Source of the DNA: Lithospermum erythrorhizon
Lineage: Eukaryota; Streptophyta; Magnoliopsida; Boraginales; Boraginaceae
Assembly (NCBI GenBank): GCA_019722365.1
Contig: JADFUC010002325.1
Coordinates: 1-64,000, forward strand
Length of the DNA: 64,000 nt
Direction of reading: 5' to 3'
A program made the translations under genes and the position numbers. Below the pieces are notes generated by a model. That model was not told where the DNA came from. It ran no database searches and was given only the letters and a program-made list of their open reading frames with translations. Below, piece after piece: positions 47,001 through 59,300 of the stretch (its first letter is position 1; every line of letters starts with the position of its first letter).

Positions 47001-48870
47001 TTTGAAAATGTATGGGTGGTGACTTTCATAATCTGAGTCTCAGCGTAGTCGCTTGATGATGATGATGCAGTGGGTTTTAGGTGTTGGGCAGGATCTGATC
47101 TCAGTCAGGAGCTTTTGATCGCTCAAATAGAGTTTCCTTAAAACGAGGACCCCGGTTGCCCAGCAGGAAACACTCAGAGCGGTCAGTGGAGTAACGGATC
47201 GAAGAGTTTAGTTTATATAAATAGAGATTTGGGTATCAAAGTGAACTACTTGATTTCGCGCCAAAGGTTTGCTTTTTATAAGTGTCTTTGGAGGCAGTTC
47301 TTTCAGATAAAACTTGCCAGTAAAACAAGCTGTGCTTGATTAATGATTAAGCGGCTCGTTATGGACTTAGTAATTAACGACTTAATTACCACATGGTGTG
47401 CGGATGATGGTTTTCAATGATCGCCTTTCTACCCAAATGGACACTTACTTAGCCAGCTTAAAGTAGGGAACTACCATTCAGCCCTTGCTTGAGTGGTCGA
47501 GGAGTCCGTTGTCGATTCTTGATCTTGGGCTACCTTCGAAGCCCAATCTTGTTAGACGATCAGGATCGGCCAATTAATTATAAGTTATTAGGAAGGCCCG
47601 TACGTTGTACAGAGAGTTGTGGGGCGATCGCGTCAATGCTTAGAAACCGCCAGAGGCCGGTACGCGATCATGGAGGCAATGTCTTTTTGAAAAATACTAC
47701 GTGTAAGCCCGTTTCTTGTTATTTAAATTTTTTTCTTGGCGCCCAAAGTTACATGTGGGTAGAGTATCGGTATGCTGGCTAGCAGAAAGCGATCCATGAA
47801 CCAAGCGAGTTGGTGTAAATCATATAAATATTTGAGTATATCACACCACATTGATCGAGACCAAATTGCCTTCGTTGGACAAGGAGGAGGTTACGTGTAA
47901 GGAGATGTCAATGTCTGATCCCAGCCCATTTGCGGAAGGTGCGTCACCGTGTATGAAAACATAGGGGAGGACCCGGGGGCTCAGAATAGCGAGGGACCTG
48001 AAAACAGGTAGGACCCGTAGCGATGGCAGTGAGATCCTTCCCCGGCCCAGGAAGGTCGGGAGATGAGCCCCAGAGCCAAGATGTAGGAGTAAATATGAAT
48101 AGATAAACTAGAACTAAAAACTTGATGTAAAGAAGAGCGAGATATATAAAAAAGCGCCCGTTGTTCGATTATGCAGGAGGGAAAAAAAGGGCAATATTAA
48201 TGATTAGAGGGGGTCGGGAGGGAGGCATGCGTCACCATGAGGTCCCGAGGAGGGCTGCGGGAACCTCAGATCAGCCTCCTCGACTTAGCGTGTCTTCTTG
48301 GATTGGTGCTCTCCCGAGGCGCGTGAAGTCTTGAAGGACAGTTCGTGTCCTGCGTCGGGCACGTGGGACTGATTCTCCAAGATACCAGCCAGTCTGAGAT
48401 GCCACCAGATTGGCTCACGTGATACGCACGAGTTTGGCTTTTACTGTGGGGTTAATGGTCCAGTGATGGTCGTTGGACTATATAGCGCCAAATCACTTGC
48501 CGGTAGCGAAGGGCTCTCATGCTTAACCCCAGCCAAGAACATCCCTCTCGGTGCGAGAATCCCAGCAGCTTGCGTACCTACGTTGGTGTTTTTACAGCAT
48601 TATGAATAATATTCTAATAATCTTATGGATACGAGATTGATGATCGCTGCCGGTTGTGTAAATAATAATTAAGCAGTTAGAAAAATATGTTCGATTCTTG
48701 AGGGGTAATCAAATAATAGCGATTGGAATAATATGATGAAGACCACGGCATCAGCCAGAATGCCTTTAAAATTGTCCTTGATGGCGAACAAGTCCCGGAT
48801 TCGGAGTTTTAGAACTTCTAAAATATTGAACTAAGGAAGAAATTTGAGGCGGAAAAAATCCAATGAGATT
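47000..48870 (-). other. Presumed leader/LTR of the gypsy element, no gene
   Basis: GC-richer non-coding sequence to the right of gag, where the 5' leader and LTR of a minus-strand element would lie. On the plus strand a 'tatataaatagag' piece is at 47214-47226. The part at 48230-48560 is notably GC-rich. I found no matching LTR on the left side of the block, so LTR boundaries are unknown. Confidence 0.35.
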
Positions 48871-48879
48871 TTTCTACCT

Positions 48880-49420
48880 CTTAGTCGACAGAGGAAAAGG
48901 GAGGAGAGAGTTTTGCTTCATGAAGTGAATCTTAAAAAGTGAATGAAGCAGGTTTTCTTACTCCCAAAGTAACCTTTATATAGGCGCCCAAAATTCTACT
49001 TTTTAAGCTTTGAAAGAAATGTGCTTAAAAACTCTTCCGCTTTCATCCCCATTAGGTTTGATCGAACTGTGAGTTCGGAGACAGCCCTCTTATCCTAAAA
49101 TCAAGGCATACAAATGTGGAGAAGAGAACATTCGGGAACCACATCCGTTAGCCTATTTTAGTCGAGACATGGGGTGTTTCAAGCTGTGTTGGAATTCGCC
49201 CCGATGTTAACTTATACGGAATCTATTTTAAATCCCGGGAAGTTATAATTAAATTATGACTCGAATTTCGTTGTATGTGTGTGACCTCTTAAGTTTGGAT
49301 TGACAAAGTCATATACTAATAAATATTAACGAACATTATCACGATAGTATAATATGTGATTATGAGCGGATCCTAGTAAGCAATGTAATCCACCCAATTA
49401 TTCGCATCCAGTATCGCCAT
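48880..49420 (-). mobile_element. LTR fragment, family A (reverse orientation)
   Basis: Matches 4440-4900 in the same (reverse) orientation. 'gtgtgacctctta', then 'attgacaa', then 'taatattaacga' occurs at 49288-49335 here and 4718-4775 there. 'ctttatataggcg' at 48971 is the TATA-like box on the opposite strand. 'ggatccta' with 'gattatgagcgg' (49360-49376) matches the start of 29800-30740 reversed. No associated coding region on its proper side, so a solo LTR or truncated copy. Confidence 0.6.
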
Positions 49421-49429
49421 CTGAACATT

Positions 49430-50060
49430 CTCATATAATCGAGCATTATATATGAACTTAAACTTAAATGGTAATCGGTTCTGATCGTTGTTCAGCGAGC
49501 ATTATTTCAAATATCTCACATTTCAGCGCGCCAGAACGCTCCCCAGCGGCCTGCGTGTGGCGGGCAGTGGCATGTCTGCTTCTATTTGGATGTTGTGTTC
49601 CCCGACTGATTTGGAGAATGTATTTGCCAGACCGCCTCTTCCCCCGGCCTTATTTCGTACTCCCAGTTAGCTGACCCGGGAGGAAGACCAGCCTCACCAT
49701 AGGAGGATAGGAGCCTCATGACAGATTAATCTTACCGCAGGAAGTCGAAGAAGCTTCAAGGGAGAATAGTTAGAGGGAAGGGGCTAGCGAGAATTTGGAG
49801 ATGGCACGAGGAGACATACGCTTATCTCCCCAAGCAAAGAAAGGAGACCGGTTCCTTGGGGCTAGAGGGTCGGGAAGGGACCTCTTTTGCGCTAAGGAAT
49901 AGTGGGCAAGGGAAGCGGGAGATTGTAGGAAAAGAACAACATCAGAGATCAGAAGTCCGTGACAGAAGGAGGCTAAAAGCGAGGATCGGTTATGAAAGGG
50001 GACCCTTATTATGGCGACCCGCTGAGAGTCGTGCGAAGTTAAGATCGTTAACAGCTATCT
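49430..50060 (+). other. GC-richer piece with short open frames, unrecognised
   Basis: Two overlapping plus frames (49468-49674 and 49488-49670) and a Lys/Arg/Glu-rich frame (49856-50071) are open. None matches a family I know. Composition and setting suggest decayed transposon sequence. The sharp drop in GC at about 50060 marks the right end of the GC-rich block. Confidence 0.3.
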
Positions 50061-52270
50061 GTGGTCGCTGACCGATGGATACAATAATGAATATGGCGTC
50101 TTGGCGTTAACAAGACATAACTCTCTGATATTAATCGTGGTGATCCGGCCAACATATCCAATAAAACAACGAACTGATAGAATACAAATCATATGTCTGG
50201 CTTCAGATATCTGAGAAATCAATCTGGCATGGGAAGTATGACCCGGACCCAACGATGAAATACAATACAAAGTCACAGAGTACAAATCGACAACAAGGAA
50301 ATATTCTTTGAGGACTTCTATGCCGCGCCTCGCTTTTTATGAATACCTTGACTCTGTTATCTGAGATCATAGCCGCTCAACATTCATTAGGAACTGGCGT
50401 AAGCAGCCAGGAGAGAATAGAGTCGACTATTAAGGCGAGTGAATACAAATACCACAAACGGTCCGATCGCGTATATTAAAAGTACTTATATATATAACGT
50501 ATGCTATACGTTAGCCAGTTCACCTGATGAATAAGCGTATTCCATGAATCATAGAATCCTCCTATGTGATATCCACATGTACTATCTTGAGGCTTATAAC
50601 CATTAATAATCGTATTCATTTAAGGAAAAACCGATCACCAATGGCCTTGCGATTTATCAAATAAAGGAATCCGCCTCAGCAAATACTAAGCAGGATAGAG
50701 GAATCGCGTCTTGAATATCTGCGTATAGAGTCGCTCCCGAATAATACGTATGAGATCCGCCTCGAATAATCGGATAGGTATCATAGTACTCGGCAATTTC
50801 TGTTTTTTGATAGCCATATCGCTTTTGAGCCTCACGAGGTCAGCAGGCTGCACGTAATATCATCTGCTTGACTATAAACAAAGTCATGTGCATTCCATGA
50901 ATAACCATGGCAATCAGAAACCACCTGCACTTCTTGCTGACCCATGCAGCCTTATGACCACAAGCGACACAAGTACCACCTTGTGCTTGCGTGGCGTATT
51001 ATGATCGTAACATGAATCATATTAGCAACTATCTAAATAATATAAATCATAATCACACATTTATCTCGTAATATGAATCGTAATCTCAATTATCTCATAA
51101 TATGCCTCGTAATCTCAATTATTTAAATAAATATGATATAAAGTAAATTTTACACATAATATCAATCGATATCTCAGTTATTTATTAATATGAATCATAA
51201 TCATACAATAGACATATCGAATAGTACCGAGGCAACCACATGTAAAATATATAACATAATATATATGAAGGGTTACCATTAGTGCGATTTATGCTACGCC
51301 TCGGCAAGCCATAATGATAATCTACAGGTAACCCAGCGTATTGGAGTCCGGTGACTCTATTCAAAGAAATTGCCACATTATAACGATTCACTTAGAATAG
51401 CCTCTCTTCACCAGTATTTAAACCCGAATATTATACGCGTCTACGTATTTCAATTAACTTTTAATGTCGTATTATCAGAAATTAGTATCTGGCTTACGAA
51501 ATTAGAAACTAGCACATTCAATTTATCGACTTCATAACTCGATATTTGATAAATGGCTTTATTAGCCCAGCGATAACCATGATGGCATTCAATCAATCCC
51601 ATGATCGATAAACGACTAATTAACCCATTTATAATCGACGCTGGATTCAAAAACCGATTCTTCTTTCATTTGGAATAACTTTATTTCGAACTTGATATCC
51701 TCATGCGATCAACTTGAAGCATCCAAATTATACTCCAAAATAACTATATTAAATTCAACCAATAGCGCTTTTAAATTCCTGATTTCCTCGAAAAAGTCAA
51801 CAAAAGTCAAAGCACAACCTATTCAGCAATTTCAACGAGAATCGATCCTTTATCAAACTACCATCGCATGAAAATCCAAACATAGGTGATAACTACATAC
51901 CATTTATATCTTGAAACTGGTCAGCCATCAATACAAAGTCAACATCCCAAATTCATAAATACCCCCAAAGATTCGAGCTTTAACTTGAGAAACAAGCTAT
52001 AGCTGGAAAATTTAAATAACATATTTTAAAGTTTAATATCAAATTGGAAAAAGTCAACTAAAAGGTCAGCACTCTCCCAGCTGAGAAATCTTCAGATTTG
52101 ATGCTGCTGCACCGAATATGATGAGGATGATGAGGAGAAAGCGAAATCCTTGGCTTTGTCGGCGAGTTTAAGCAATCGATGAGAGGAAATGGAAGAAAAT
52201 ATCGAAAGGGGAGTACGGTCGGCGAAGAGGGGGAAAGAAGAGGGAATGGATGAGGATGATGAATAGTGTT
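50060..52270 (+). mobile_element. LTR-like non-coding repeat, possibly distant to family B
   Basis: There is no gene. It has a degenerate tandem repeat at 51010-51200 of 'cataatatgaatcgtaatctcaatta' type (units about 33-36 bp, three to five copies). Near 50690-50770 'ggaatcgcgtcttgaata' and 'gatccgcctcgaataatcgg' recur as loose repeats. Near its end it has 'aaaaagtcaactaaaaggtca' and 'gaggaaatggaagaaaatat' (52040-52200), like the end of family B at 63840-63990. Tentatively a related long LTR. Confidence 0.35.
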
Positions 52271-53640
52271 AGTAGGTGAGACATATTTAGAGGAAAATTA
52301 AGTTAGATTCGGTTTTAGGTTAATTTAAACTTTCCGTCTCTTTAAATACCGATAAGCAGTTTGAATGTTTTATTCCAGGCGTATAAATTGCTACTAAATG
52401 CAAATGCACTACGTCTGCGGTATAACGATACTATTCCAAAATTATTGTCATCTCAGGGTCCCTTGTAGAAATGTACCGCTGACCATTATATTTGTTGTAT
52501 TACCATTGCTCGACTTCAAAATTTTTTAATTTACTTTGAAATACTCCACGAGAAACTTATATACTATCAGCCCATGTATTGGTAAAGACAGTTATTACGC
52601 TTGTTTGAACTAAACTTGATCGTCGAAGTGTTTTAGTGAAGCTGACGATCCTTGTTTGGGAAGACTTATTTGGATTAAGGTGTATCGGTACTCGACTTGG
52701 AGGATTTGTGATAAAGGCTAACTTGTCGAAGCAGACGGATAAATCGTTATACTTATTTATCCATTACTAATAGAAGTGTCAAATGGACCACGACACATCG
52801 AGATGATCGTACCCTAAAGTAATTCGGAGAATTAGTACGGTGGATTGGGGCTCCTGTATTGAGCCTTAGGTTCGATTCAAGGTTTGAGTCCGCTATGGGA
52901 AAGTAGTCTTTCAAATCGAGCCCGATTCAAGGTTCGTCATACCCTTAGGTAACCGTTGCCCATTTATCACAGTGGTCTAGTTCTTTGACACACTAATGTA
53001 GGCATCGTAATAAGCATTATCCGTTCCGTCTGATAGTTGGTAAATTATTCAAAGTATAGTTGTTCTAATAGCGTTGCCTCTGGTCTGAAAGCTTTACCGG
53101 TTTAATTAAAAACTGGGTGTAAACACTTTAATGATAAGTAGTCGTTGTGATTAGCAAGCCTTTGGATTTGATGTAATGGGAAGTGCGTTTAATCGAAAAA
53201 ATAGACGTGGAAAAGGGCCAAAACTAGCCGTTGCAAATAAATGGATGCAGATTAGGTTCTATAAGAGTATGCCTGCTTGGTTAATTATTTTTATCTCTAT
53301 CGGGCGGATCGAAAGGGCATTTAAAGGCCTTCGATGAATACATTATAAAAAGTATTTTTGGTAGAGATGGTTAGGTTCGCGAGTTTCTTACCATCGACCA
53401 TGATCGGTAGCCCAAGCCAATGTTTTGCATTTTGAAAACTCTGAAATGGTATTCATTGATTTTCAAAATGCCGCAGAAATACCCCGACATACTTTGTAAT
53501 CACCGAGGAGCGATGTGAAATAAAATAATTAAAATAAACTTTAATTAGAATTTTTCGAGGAAGTTAAGACCCGATTCTTTCTTGGCTTGGTGGGCACGAA
53601 GGTCGCATCTTATGGTTTTGGTATGCATGTGGTAAAGTAT
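52270..53640. other. No recognisable gene
   Basis: Moderately AT-rich; all frames are short. 'ttcgattcaaggtt' and 'cccgattcaaggttcg' repeat at about 52872 and 52920. I see no transposon motif. Confidence 0.4.
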
Positions 53641-54274
53641 CTTATTTTTGGTGTGTGGGCGCGCGAGCTTAATAGAGGCGGTGCCTCTTTTAGTGTCACA
53701 GGCACCGCGACTCAATGCAACAATTTTACGTTAGTGAAATATTTATATTACCCTTAAATACAGCGTTGGTCGCGTCGAAATGGTATTTTTGTCACTGCTG
53801 TTCAAAGTATAGAAGATTGTAAAAATGAAATTTATTTTGCTCACTTATTTGAAAGTGTAAGTTAGGAAGTTTCGTTAAGGCTGAAATTGTCGTTTATTTA
53901 AAAAGTGTATAGTGTTGCACAAAATTGTCGTTTCGTTAAAAAAGGATTCTTATTCGATGTGTATAGTGTTATATAACTTCATGGGATGAGAGCACTAACT
54001 AGCTTATTTCTGCTGACCTTTCTTGCTTAATGATCAGGCTTAGCAGGATGAAACTTCTTCTTCGCTCACATCGATGCCACTCACCACCAAATCTAAGCTA
54101 ACCCAAACAGGTACCGATTATCAAGCAGGCATCCTCAACACCAACAATTCCTCTCAAATTTCACAAACCAATAAACCTCAATAACCCATAACAACACCAA
54201 ACATACCCAGATCTATACCAGAACACAAAAAGATCACAACTTTTCAGTAAAATAAGCAAAACTACAAAAGATTC

Positions 54275-54660
54275 TTGAAAAAATACATAATGGATCTGTA
54301 CGTGATGTCAATAAACTCCTGCGTGAATAATTTGAGAGGTTCCGATGGTCCTCCTTTAGATGTTATTGGCCATTCAATTAGCTCAAAAGATTTTACAGAT
54401 GCAGGTACAGCAAGTCAAAATAATGATAAGTTGCATCCACTGGGATTGTTGATGTCTGAACTTGAGAACTTATCAAGGACTTCAACAATTGAATATTCCC
54501 ATCAGCAGAGAGTCAAGTTTCAAATCACATGGGTGGTGGAAAGTCTCCGTTTTGGAGAGAAATGGCTGACTCAGTTCATGCATCTGAGTCATGGCCTGAG
54601 AGTTTTTAGAAGAAATTCACTTTTTTGAGCCAATTAGATACAGGATGCTTATGATTTCTC
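54275..54660 (+). pseudogene. Captured fragment of a GYF-domain (EXA1-like) protein gene
   Basis: The plus frame 54275-54628 contains SSKDFTDAGTASQNNDKLHP followed by LGLLMSELENLSRTS. I associate the string 'LHPfGLLmSEL' with plant GYF-domain proteins of the EXA1 type, in the region N-terminal to or around the domain used in translational repression. After 54520 the frame shifts: 'MADSVHASESWPESF' is read in a second frame and 'RRNSLF' in the first. This resembles the 'aWpd.yRRN' segment that follows in these proteins. No GYF domain itself is present. It lies between inverted repeats, so it is most likely a transposon-captured and decayed copy. The identification rests on motif memory only. 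Confidence 0.45.
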
Positions 54661-54682
54661 GTCATTTTACATCGTGGGGATT

Positions 54683-54791
54683 TAGGGGTAGGGGGTGGGG
54701 TGGAGGCGGGTAGGATGGGGGGTGGGGGTGGGGGGGTGTGAGGTAAAGGGGTGAGGGGTGGGGGGTGGAGGCAGGTAGAGATGGGGGGGAT
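54683..54791 (+). repeat. G-rich tract with quadruplex potential
   Basis: Over about 110 bases the plus strand is almost all G with T and A spacers, and has many runs of three to seven G ('ggggttgggg'-type blocks). It follows the captured gene fragment and precedes the right inverted repeat. Confidence 0.85.
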
Positions 54792-55259
54792 GGACAACAC
54801 TATACACAGGAATAGTAAGCTTAGAATAGTAAGCTTTTTTTAATGAAATGACGATTTTAGCTCTTAATGAAGCTTACAGCTGTATCTTTGCCAGATAGAG
54901 CGCGAGAAATAATTAAATGTCATCGCACGGCTTGCAATATTTATTTGGGGGTGTACTCTTAATTTCGGGGTAGAGCGGCCAACATCTGTTTTTAGTGAAA
55001 TGATAATTTTCTTGGCCAATGAAACTTCTGCTTCTGCGAGCACCGAATAGAGGAGGGGGCAAAATAATTAAATTTAAACGCACTCTTTAGTGTTAGGGAC
55101 GAAATAGTTATTTCTTGTTATTTCGATGTGTATTTTAAAGGGTAATATGATCGTTTATTGTGAAATTGGGTGTATGGGAGTCGGGGGGGTGTCTGAGACG
55201 GCTAAAAAAGTATAGAGAACAGGATTCGAGGGGTGTGCAGAATAGCTAAAAATAATCTG

Positions 55260-56270
55260 GTATTTTTCATTGTGGCCTTCTTTTCCTATTCGATTTAAAG
55301 GGATCGTTAAAATATAGATTAAATTGAATCAATATAACCACTAACAATGATCAAATGTGTATTGGTGTTATTAACGGTGACCAAATTGACAACTAACTAA
55401 TGTTTAATTAAATCAAATGAATATTCAATTTTTAAATCACAGATAGTCCTCTCTCTATAAATAGTGAAAATTATTTCTTTCATTTCTCATAACAATTTCT
55501 ATTCAGTCTCAAATCCATCCATTACAATTCTAAACATTTTTAATATATTCTTGGTCTTGGTCTCTTGGATAGAGAATTGAAATACAATCTTACATTGCTT
55601 TGGATCCAGCCTCAAATTGTGGGCTAGATTGTTGTATTCATCAATATTAGTATAATACCCTGTTTTAGAGTCGTGATACTCTATCTATTTGTTTAATTGT
55701 ATTTGAAATTTGAATTATAACTATGATCTCCTAGTTTCTTATTTTTTTTCATTTTATCAATGACAAAAAAAAAAGTAACTCTCTTAATTTGGTTACTAGT
55801 AGTCAAGATGAAAATGCTAGTACTAGAAAAATCAAATGATTTTGTGAATTTAGAATTAAGATGCATAACATATAGATGTTCTACCCCAAAATATCCTACA
55901 ATTTCAAGATTCCAATTCTTAAGTTAGCACTAGTGTTAAGACACCTACGATTAATATGAGGGAAAAAACTTCCTGAATTTGACAATATTTTTTGGGCCAA
56001 ACGTTGAAAACATTTGGCAACTTTCATGAAATGTAGCAAAATATTAGTGCCGGGGGAAAACAAGAACCGATCGGATCATTTATTTAAGCACTTGAGTTAG
56101 TTGAGTAGACACGGGATAAATAAGGATAATAGTTTAGATGATGGATAGCAAAGCTGGCTACAGTTCTATTTTCAATAACATGCATTATATGTTGGAGATA
56201 ATAATACAGAAGGAGATCAGATGAACAACATATAGAGATGTTCTCCCCCAAATATCATAAGCAAACTGAA
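55260..56270. other. Intergenic, with a TATA-like box at 55455
   Basis: 'ctctctataaatagtg' at 55452-55467 followed by a CT/CA-rich leader (55470-55560) looks like a plus-strand plant promoter. The ATG at 55760 opens only a Lys-rich frame broken after about 25 codons. 'ttccccaaa/tatc'-type strings at 55885 and 56240 ('atagatgttctaccccaaaatatc' and 'atagagatgttctcccccaaatatc') form a direct repeat about 365 bp apart. No gene was confirmed. Confidence 0.35.
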
Positions 56271-56273
56271 GGA

Positions 56274-56279
56274 TTTATT
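56274..56279 (-). terminator. Polyadenylation-like signal AATAAA
   Basis: AATAAA on the minus strand about 38 bases after the TAG stop of the P450 gene. The spacing fits a near-upstream element of a plant polyadenylation site. The cleavage site cannot be read from the sequence. Confidence 0.45.
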
Positions 56280-56316
56280 GATAATACTACAACACCAATT
56301 CAACAAGTTTCATAAA

Positions 56317-59300
56317 CTACACCTTGCGTAAGATGAAGTGAGCTCCATGCTGAGGGTGAAGGTTTAGCATGTTGTAAGGAGCGTGAGCATAAGATGGCGA
56401 GAGCTCGAAAGAGAATCGCTGTAAAATCGTCGCCAATGCCATTTTTGCTTCCAGCAATGCAAAGTTTTGGCCAATGCAAATCCGAGGCCCTGCACTGAAA
56501 GCGAAAAATGATCCATTTCCTTTTGTAGCTTTCAACACTCCTTCACTAAATCTCTCTGGATTGAACTCTTTCGCATCCGCTCCCCATAGTTCGAGATCAT
56601 GATGCAACAACATGAATGGCAGATGGATATGCACTCCTGCTGGAAGAGTAAGGTTTCCCAATTTCATTTCTTTAGCAGTTCTCCTGTCAATACCCGGCGC
56701 TGGTGGGTACAACCTTAAGACCTCGTAAAGAATCATAGTCACCTGAAACCAGGGGCGAAGGCAGCAATAAATTATATTGTATGCCAAGTATATAAAAAAA
56801 ATTACATTGGTCTAGTTAAGGAGAAAAATTATAAGTCAGGGTAGGACAATAATAAAAATTTACAAAATTCTAAAAAAACATATAGCATAAATATGTCATT
56901 TTCTAAAAATTTAATGTTAAAATTAACATTTTAAAATGTTTGAGGCGGGCCAAGGCATACCTTGGCCCGTGAATAGCTCCGCCCTTGCCTGAAACCCGAA
57001 CAAATATAATCAGGAATGTTCTCAGTTGAAGTATAACGAGGATGATTTGACTCGCTTATGTTTGGCTCGTTATCACACCAATACACATAGGTCACATGAT
57101 CATGTTTGGCTTGTTAACAATCCTATACATCTAGACAGCTAGGCATGTGTGTCACATATAATTAGATTTTAAAAAACTCACAATTTTGAGTTGATTCAAG
57201 TCTTCAAATCCTGGTTTCTCATAGCCAAATTTTTGCACAACCTCTTCCCTGGCTCTCTCCTGCCACTCAGGATGTTTGCCCAATAATACCATAGTCCACA
57301 CAAGCAATGTTGACGTTGTTTCCTGGCCTGCAAAATAAAACAGTTTGCACTCTTGGATGATTTCATGGATGCTCATTGCAGAACTTTTATTCCTTCGATC
57401 TTCAATTGGTTTCAAGTTAGGTTCCAGTAAGATGCCTAATAAGTCATCAATTCTGGCCTCCCCTACTTTCATGGCCTTAATCCTTTTATTGATAACATCT
57501 GTGATTGAAACATCAATTTTCTTGGCAATTTCCTTAATTCGTCTATTCATCTTAGTCGGCAAAAACCTGTAAAAAGAGTTTGTCATGTGACATACATGTA
57601 TTCCATCAAACTAGCTAAACACACGACGGGCTGAGGAAGGATCAAATATAGAGACGAGCCAATGGCTAGGTTACCTCATTCCAGGGATATAAAGAGACCT
57701 GAACGCTACGACAATGAGTTCGGTCTGTTCCCTTAGCAGTTCAAATATCTTTCTCCCTTCTACATAATTGCTGCCAAATGCTGTTCTTGAAATGGCATCA
57801 GCCGTCAACTTTTGGAGATGAGGCCAAACATCCAACTCACAAACTCCTTTTGATGAAGCAACTAAATTTTCCCATTTATTTAATGTGTCCATACAACTCA
57901 GATAAAATGCAGGCAGCATGAGCTATTCAAAAGAAAATGACCCAAAAAAAACATTGTCAGCAGTGATTAGGAACAACCATGATGATATTTGTAATCAATA
58001 ATTTACAAAATAAATATGTTGCAGATTGTTTGCTAAATACTATTCCCTCCATCCCATAAAGATTATTTAATTTTGACTTTTTCAAAAATTTAAAAGATAA
58101 CTAGCTAAAGTGGATCTACCTCAAAAAATACGTACAAAAGTTGATCAAATGAAACAAGTTATGAAAAATAAAAAAAGTGTGAAAGTGGACAATCTTCATG
58201 AGAAGGAGAGAGTATGTATTACCTCGTTTTAGTCACACTAGCTAGTTCATCTTACCTCACATTAAAAGATTACTAAACTTTTTATGATCGAAATTTAACA
58301 AAACTTTTTAATCTTGATTAGCGTGAAATTTTTTGAATTAAAATGATTAGCACAATAATAAAGTATATTGAAAATCTTAGATATTAACCTCATTTTCTCC
58401 AAATAAATATTATTTGAGTTAAAAAGTGAAAAAATGAATTATTAAAATTCAAAATTTGACAATCTTTTAGGAACAGAGGAATTACAATTTAAACCGAACC
58501 CGAGGGGGCAGAGGTATGTACTTTCAATTTCTCCATATGGAATGCTGGATTGAGTAGTTTTCTCTGCTTGGCCCATTTATCTCCCTCATAGTTTAAAATT
58601 CCAGAAAACAAATATTTACTCTGCGGATGAGGTTCAGGCTTAGGATACTGATAATTCTTTGACAAGACTTCCTTTATAAGTTGAGGATCCATAATGAACA
58701 CTTTTAGTGTTGGACCTACCCATTGGAAGGTCTTGATGCCTGTAACAAGTGAAGAGTGCCAATTTCACCATCAACATACAAATCTATATTTCCACATAAA
58801 GGCACAACATAAGGCTTGTAAGAGACCCTAATTTGAGCCGAAACACACCAGCTGCAGCAACACTTGTGACAACGTTTTTGATGCGCCAAGTTGTTCGTAC
58901 AAATAGGGTAAGGTGTGGGAAGGTACAGATCTTTTAGAAATTTTCTTGACAGTTTGAAGAATGCATCGATGAAGCGGGGAGAATTTATATATAAATTGAA
59001 TCGAGTTAATCTGAAATATTATATCTTCACTACATCTTGCGTCGTATAAGAAAGTAGATCATTACATTTAATTTATTCCATCAATCATTGACTTCATAAG
59101 ATTTTCAAGATGAAAATAGTGTTAGAACCAAATAGATGTTTCTAGATGAAGCAAACCTCTCAAGGTTCACTAGGATTCAACTCATTCAAAATCCCCTGAA
59201 ATCTATGTATTGAGTTAGAATTGAATGAGCAGTAATTGCCTGAGAATAGTGCCGAAGTTAATTAAAGTGAAGTCTTGAGTGTGGAAGTTGCGTTGGTGCA

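Larger units (their letters stand above)
53642..55254. mobile_element. Candidate Pack-MULE-like element with long terminal inverted repeats
   Basis: The left arm (53642-53916) and the reverse complement of the right arm (55254-54796) share an ordered series of blocks: 'ttattttt.g', 'cttttag..gtc.cag.cacc.c.cgactc', 'caattt.ac', 'atattaccctt.aaata', 'aagtttc.tt..g', 'gaaa.t.gtc.ttt', and finally 'gtgtatagtgtt'. The arms differ in length through indels (about 275 against 459 bp). Between them lies a gene-like segment with a leader (54030-54270) and the coding fragment 54275-54660. No transposase is present. Long degenerate inverted repeats around a captured gene fragment are typical of Pack-MULEs. 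I could not identify a clear 9-11-bp target duplication, so the superfamily is inferred. Confidence 0.5.

Noticed and set aside
54606..54800. Proline-rich minus-strand frame (PPLTPLPHTPPPPPP)
   Set aside because: Direct product of the G-rich tract; composition artefact.
57345..57572. Plus-strand open frame inside the P450 gene
   Set aside because: Antisense of exon 4; no independent evidence.
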